A stretch of 64,000 nt of DNA from Phycisphaerales bacterium. GTDB lineage: Bacteria > Planctomycetota > Phycisphaerae > Phycisphaerales > UBA1924. The notes under the pieces were generated by a model. That model saw only the letters and a program-made list of their open reading frames with translations. It had not been told where the DNA came from and ran no database searches. A program made the translations under genes and the position numbers. Location: NCBI GenBank assembly GCA_905339235.1, contig CAJPFG010000001.1:1-64000 (forward strand), in the 5' to 3' direction. Positions 61,078 through 64,000 of the stretch are shown here, in pieces (the first letter of the stretch is position 1; the number at the start of each line of letters is the position of its first letter).

Positions 61078-62451
61078 TTATCCCTGTCCCAGAATGTCTG
61101 CCGCCCTTGCCTCGCTGCTCTGGTCCGGAGGTGCGGGCGCGGCGGCGGCGGGGGCCGCGGATGATCCTCCCAGGATCGCCGCGGCGGCTTGTTCGCCGGC
61201 CTCCATCGGAGCTCCTTCGAGCGCCCGCCGCGCCGCGTCGGCCTCTTCGCGGGTTCTGCGGTCCTTTTCTTCCTTGTCTTTCTGCTGCTGGGCGGCGACT
61301 TCCTTCGCCTTGATCGAGCAGGTCTCGACGATTTTCGCGGCGAGATCGTCGCCGATTTCCAACTGCTCCTTGAGCACGTCCGGGCCGACTTCCTCGATGT
61401 CGAAGACACTGACCATGCCGAGGGCGGCCAACTTGTCGGCCATCTTCTCCGAAATGCCCTCGACCCCCTGCACCGTCTGGTACATGGTCTCGATGCCCTT
61501 GGTGAACTCTTCGGGGGTCAGGATGTCCACGTCCCAGCCGGTGAGGCGCGCGGCCAGCCGGACGTTTTGGCCGCGTTTGCCGATGGCCAGCGACAACTGG
61601 TCGTCGCGAACCACGACGGTCGCCCGACCCAGTTCGAAGCAGAGCGAAATCTCCTGGACTTCGGCGGGCTTGAGGGAGTTCTGAATGAGAATCTGGGACG
61701 ACTCGTTCCAGCGAACGATGTCGATCTTCTCGCCGTTGAGTTCATCGACGATGTTCTTAATTCGCGATCCGCGCACACCGACGCAGGCGCCCACGGCGTC
61801 CACTTTGGAGTCGATGGAAGCGACGGCGATCTTGGTGCGGTACCCGGCCTCCCGGGCCATCGCCTTGATCTCGATGATCTTCTCCGCCACCTCTGGCACT
61901 TCGACCTCGAAGAGTTTCTTGATGAAGTCCGGGTGGCCGCGCGACAGCACGATCTTCACCTGTGAGCCCGCGTCGCGAACGTCCAGGATCAGGCATCGCA
62001 CGCGATCGCCGGCGGTGAACTGCTCGCCGGGGATCTGCTCGGAGCGCGGCATGAAACCCTCGGCGCGATCGATCTGGACGACGAGGGCGCCGCCCTCGTA
62101 CCGCTGGGCGACGCCGGTCACGATCTCCCCCATCCGCTTGGAGAAGTCTTCGAAGATGCTGCTCCGCTCGTCGTCACGGAACTTCTGGATCATGACCTGC
62201 TTGAAGGTCTGGGCCGCGATACGGCCGAAGGTCTCCGGGGGCATGACCAGGGGTTCGCCGTGCCGGAACAACTGGAATGTGCCGGCGAGGGGATCGAGTT
62301 TGCAGGCGAACTCCTCGGTGTCGAGGGTGTTGTAGAACTTCCGCGCCGCCGACACCATCGCCGTTTCCAGATCACGGACCAAGAGCGACCGATCGATATT
62401 CCGATCGCGGGCGATTGAATCGAGGATTCTGAGCATTTCTTGCGGGTTCAT
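61078..62451 (-). CDS. nusA: Transcription termination/antitermination factor NusA
   Basis: A 457-residue RNA polymerase-associated factor. N-terminal domain (MLRILDSIARDRNIDRSLLV), S1 domain (GEIVTGVAQRYEGGALVVQI; RSEQIPGEQFTAGDRVRCLI), two KH domains (SKVDAVGACVGVRGSRIKNI; LSLAIGKRGQNVRLAARLTG) and a C-terminal HhH region (VEGISEKMADKLAALGMVSV). The Ala/Pro/Glu tail ends in RAADILGQG. ATG 62451 is chosen as family start. rimP, the usual upstream neighbour, is not present. Confidence 0.96.
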   Translation of the reverse strand: MNPQEMLRILDSIARDRNIDRSLLVRDLETAMVSAARKFYNTLDTEEFACKLDPLAGTFQLFRHGEPLVMPPETFGRIAAQTFKQVMIQKFRDDERSSIFEDFSKRMGEIVTGVAQRYEGGALVVQIDRAEGFMPRSEQIPGEQFTAGDRVRCLILDVRDAGSQVKIVLSRGHPDFIKKLFEVEVPEVAEKIIEIKAMAREAGYRTKIAVASIDSKVDAVGACVGVRGSRIKNIVDELNGEKIDIVRWNESSQILIQNSLKPAEVQEISLCFELGRATVVVRDDQLSLAIGKRGQNVRLAARLTGWDVDILTPEEFTKGIETMYQTVQGVEGISEKMADKLAALGMVSVFDIEEVGPDVLKEQLEIGDDLAAKIVETCSIKAKEVAAQQQKDKEEKDRRTREEADAARRALEGAPMEAGEQAAAAILGGSSAAPAAAAPAPPDQSSEARAADILGQG

Positions 62452-62824
62452 GGGTTTCTCCGAGTTTGTCTGGATGTCGAGTTTTCCAAAACGACCGCGG
62501 CCACGAGCGACTGATGCCGCACGTGGCCGACTCCCCGCCAAGGGGGAAGGGACCCACCGCCCGGGGGCGGGCCGACTGACTTGGGAAAAACCCTAGGTCA
62601 TCCGGAGCCTCCCTCGGTGGGACGCGGACGAATCGCTCGCGCGCGGGGCGCTCGAGGATGGAGTCCGGTCACCGAGCATGGGTGTCAACCACGTACATCA
62701 TGATGTCACTCCCGCGCCCGTGAAACCGGAACAACCCGGCGGCACGAGCGCGAATCAAAGCCGGAAAGTGTATGGGTGGAATGGGCCGGGGATCAAACGC
62801 CAATCCGGGCGGCGTACGACCGGT
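62452..62824. other. Spacer between nusA and fliM
   Basis: No convincing gene. A hairpin GACCGG (62818-62823) and CCGGTC (62831-62836) spans the fliM stop codon. On the minus strand GGGAG-N7-ATGATG (about 62699-62715) is followed by MYVVDTHAR and a stop codon, resembling the first nine residues of VapC-type PIN toxins; this may be chance or a remnant. The nusA promoter is expected in the left half, but no clear consensus was found. Confidence 0.4.
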
Positions 62825-63841
62825 CTAGAGCCGGTCGCTTTCCGTGATCGAACGTACGACCTTGAGGGCACGTTTGCCTTTGAACTGGCCGATCTGGGCC
62901 GCGAACTTGCGCTCACCCTCGACGCAGAGGACGACAGGGACCGAGGCGGGATGCTCGCTGGTCACGACATCGCCGGGGGAGAGTTGCACGAGGTCGCGGA
63001 GGGTCATGGTCGTTTCCGCGAGAACGGCCGTGAGTTCGAGGGGGGCTCGGGAGAGTGTTCCGGCGATCTGAGTCTGGAATCCCTTGGCCATACCGCCCTT
63101 GGTGTGGGCGAACCACGACTGGCTGGAGAGTTGCTCCATGACCGGCTCGATGACGTTGTAGGGGATGCACAGGTTCATCGTTCCGGCCCGGTTGCCCATC
63201 TTGAGTTCGAAGCCGACTACGACAACGACCTCGTTGGGCGGAACGATCTGGACGAGTTGCGGATTGCTTTCGGTGGCCGCGACCTTGAACTCGAACGGAC
63301 GGATTCCGGCCCACGCCTCGGCGAGCGCGGTGAGGGCGCGCTTGGTCACGTTTCCGATGAGCCGGACCTCGATCAGGGTCATAGGTCGCTGGGGGATGAA
63401 CAGGTCTTGCGAGTTTCCGCCGAGCAGCCGATCGATGATCGGGTAGACGATGAGGGGGCTGACCTCCAGACACATCTGGCCTTCCAGCCCGTCGGCCTCG
63501 ATCAGGTTGAACGATGTGGGGTTTGGCAGACCGGAAGTGAACTCCGAGTAGGTCATCTGCTCGCAGGTCGCGACTTTCACTTCGATGATGGTGCGGAGGA
63601 AGCCGGACAGGGACGCTCCGAAGTTGCGGGCGAATCCCTCGTGGAGCGTCTGCAGCGACCGCATCTGGTCTTTGCTGACGCGCTCAGGACGCTTGAAGTC
63701 GTAGGACTTGATCTCAAGGCTCTCGCCGTCCCGCCGGCGCCGGCTGAAGACCCGCCCCTCCGAGGCCGCGGCCTCGACCGGGGTCGTGGCCGCGGCCGCG
63801 AGCAGCGCATCTACCTGGTTTTGATCAAGCACATCGGCCAT
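62825..63841 (-). CDS. fliM: Flagellar motor switch protein FliM
   Basis: A 338-residue switch protein that binds CheY-P and sets rotation sense. The N-terminus ADVLDQNQVDALLAA is the CheY-binding-type segment; the central CheC-like domain contains HEGFARNFGASLSGFLRTI, YSEFTSGLPNPTSFNLIEAD and GQMCLEVSPLIVYPIIDRLL, and the C-terminal SpoA domain has DLVQLSPGDVVTSEHPASVP. No other motor genes are adjacent; flagellin is 26 kb away. A putative sigma-28 site lies at 63878-63906. Confidence 0.95.
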   Translation of the reverse strand: MADVLDQNQVDALLAAAATTPVEAAASEGRVFSRRRRDGESLEIKSYDFKRPERVSKDQMRSLQTLHEGFARNFGASLSGFLRTIIEVKVATCEQMTYSEFTSGLPNPTSFNLIEADGLEGQMCLEVSPLIVYPIIDRLLGGNSQDLFIPQRPMTLIEVRLIGNVTKRALTALAEAWAGIRPFEFKVAATESNPQLVQIVPPNEVVVVVGFELKMGNRAGTMNLCIPYNVIEPVMEQLSSQSWFAHTKGGMAKGFQTQIAGTLSRAPLELTAVLAETTMTLRDLVQLSPGDVVTSEHPASVPVVLCVEGERKFAAQIGQFKGKRALKVVRSITESDRL

Positions 63842-63877
63842 GGTGTTACTTCACGCCTGAGACGGCATCCGAGGCAT

Positions 63878-63906
63878 GTATCGGACCATCCCGGGGCGGG
63901 GCTTGA
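63878..63906 (-). promoter_or_regulatory. Putative flagellar (sigma-28-type) promoter of fliM
   Basis: On the minus strand TCAA (63906-63903), 18 bases, then CCGATAC (63884-63878), 37 bases before the fliM start codon. It matches the flagellin upstream element at 37346-37373 in sequence and nearly in spacing (17 there, 18 here). Confidence 0.42.
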
Positions 63907-64000
63907 TAGGGTCTTTGGCTCCGGTCTATGACTGGCTTCCCCGAACGAACGTTTGGGCGGCGCTCGGCGTACCACGGACCGGGAGTACCCTTCGCCAATG

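Noticed and set aside
62699..62740. VapC-type toxin gene
   Set aside because: Only nine residues (MYVVDTHAR) precede a stop; too short to call even a pseudogene with confidence.
62678..63931. Plus-strand 417-codon frame opposite fliM
   Set aside because: It starts in the spacer (MGVNHVHHDVT) and then mirrors fliM; no family match.
63998..64000. ATG at the window edge on the plus strand, preceded by CGGGAG
   Set aside because: The spacing to the ribosome-like site is long and no codons are visible.
1..64000. CRISPR array, prophage, insertion sequence or rRNA operon
   Set aside because: No regularly spaced repeats, no integrase or transposase gene and no rRNA sequence were recognised.

Overview
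The window is GC-rich, gene-dense bacterial chromosome, most likely from a planctomycete of the Phycisphaerae (inference). The main clues are secreted proteins ending in paired dockerin-like units of the form NGDGxxNGFDVxxxEQxVNG, prepilin-like proteins with a [14 protein letters not shown] head, many small membrane proteins with zinc ribbons, and a housekeeping gene order in which ribosomal and translation genes are mixed with planctomycete-type unknowns. No phage, insertion sequence, CRISPR array or rRNA operon is visible.

Layout. 1-1004: end of a secreted protein gene, a hairpin-rich spacer and tRNA-Gln. 1078-6423: a plus-strand housekeeping run (GlmU-type nucleotidyltransferase, prs, rplY, pth, rpsF, ssb, rplI) closed by a strong terminator; rpsR is not in its usual place between ssb and rplI. 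6483-18270: a minus-strand accessory block with three dockerin-tailed secreted proteins (a beta-propeller-like protein, a metzincin protease and a 951-residue protein), an FGE/SUMF1-like protein, a CvpA-domain membrane protein, a membrane-anchored GspE-like protein with degraded ATPase motifs, and an intact PilT. 18552-27006: two paralogous zinc-ribbon membrane proteins, a short-chain dehydrogenase, an erythromycin-esterase-like protein with an inserted domain, apaG, a thiS/thiG cluster interrupted by a zinc-ribbon membrane protein, and a transglutaminase-fold protein lacking its catalytic residues.

27057-37289: a prepilin-like protein, two tandem adenylate-kinase paralogs, a small membrane protein, a large membrane protein next to an ABC ATPase with no permease beside it, a lipoprotein prolyl oligopeptidase and a flagellin. 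37521-45000: an FmdB-like protein, an OmpA-type lipoprotein, the xseA-xseB-prepilin peptidase operon and pdhB/pdhC with two small companions. 46044-52063: an S41 protease, an MFS transporter, tRNA-Arg, nth and unknowns. 52067-63841: a long minus-strand translation operon (nusA, infB, ylxP, rbfA, an HhH-like protein, a 1209-residue TPR lipoprotein, yebC) preceded by fliM.

No single gene cluster stands out as a wholly new defence or biosynthetic system. The most promising signals are: the degenerate GspE-like/CvpA pair (7556-11200); a shared TCAA-N17/18-CCGATAC element upstream of the flagellin and fliM genes 26 kb apart, which looks like a flagellar sigma-28-type promoter; the tandem adenylate-kinase paralogs with an altered DG-PRN motif; an 82-bp nested palindrome at 20869-20950; and the reused dockerin-like C-terminal cassette. 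Start codons were chosen by family length, Shine-Dalgarno-like sequence and signal peptide, and are uncertain where stated.
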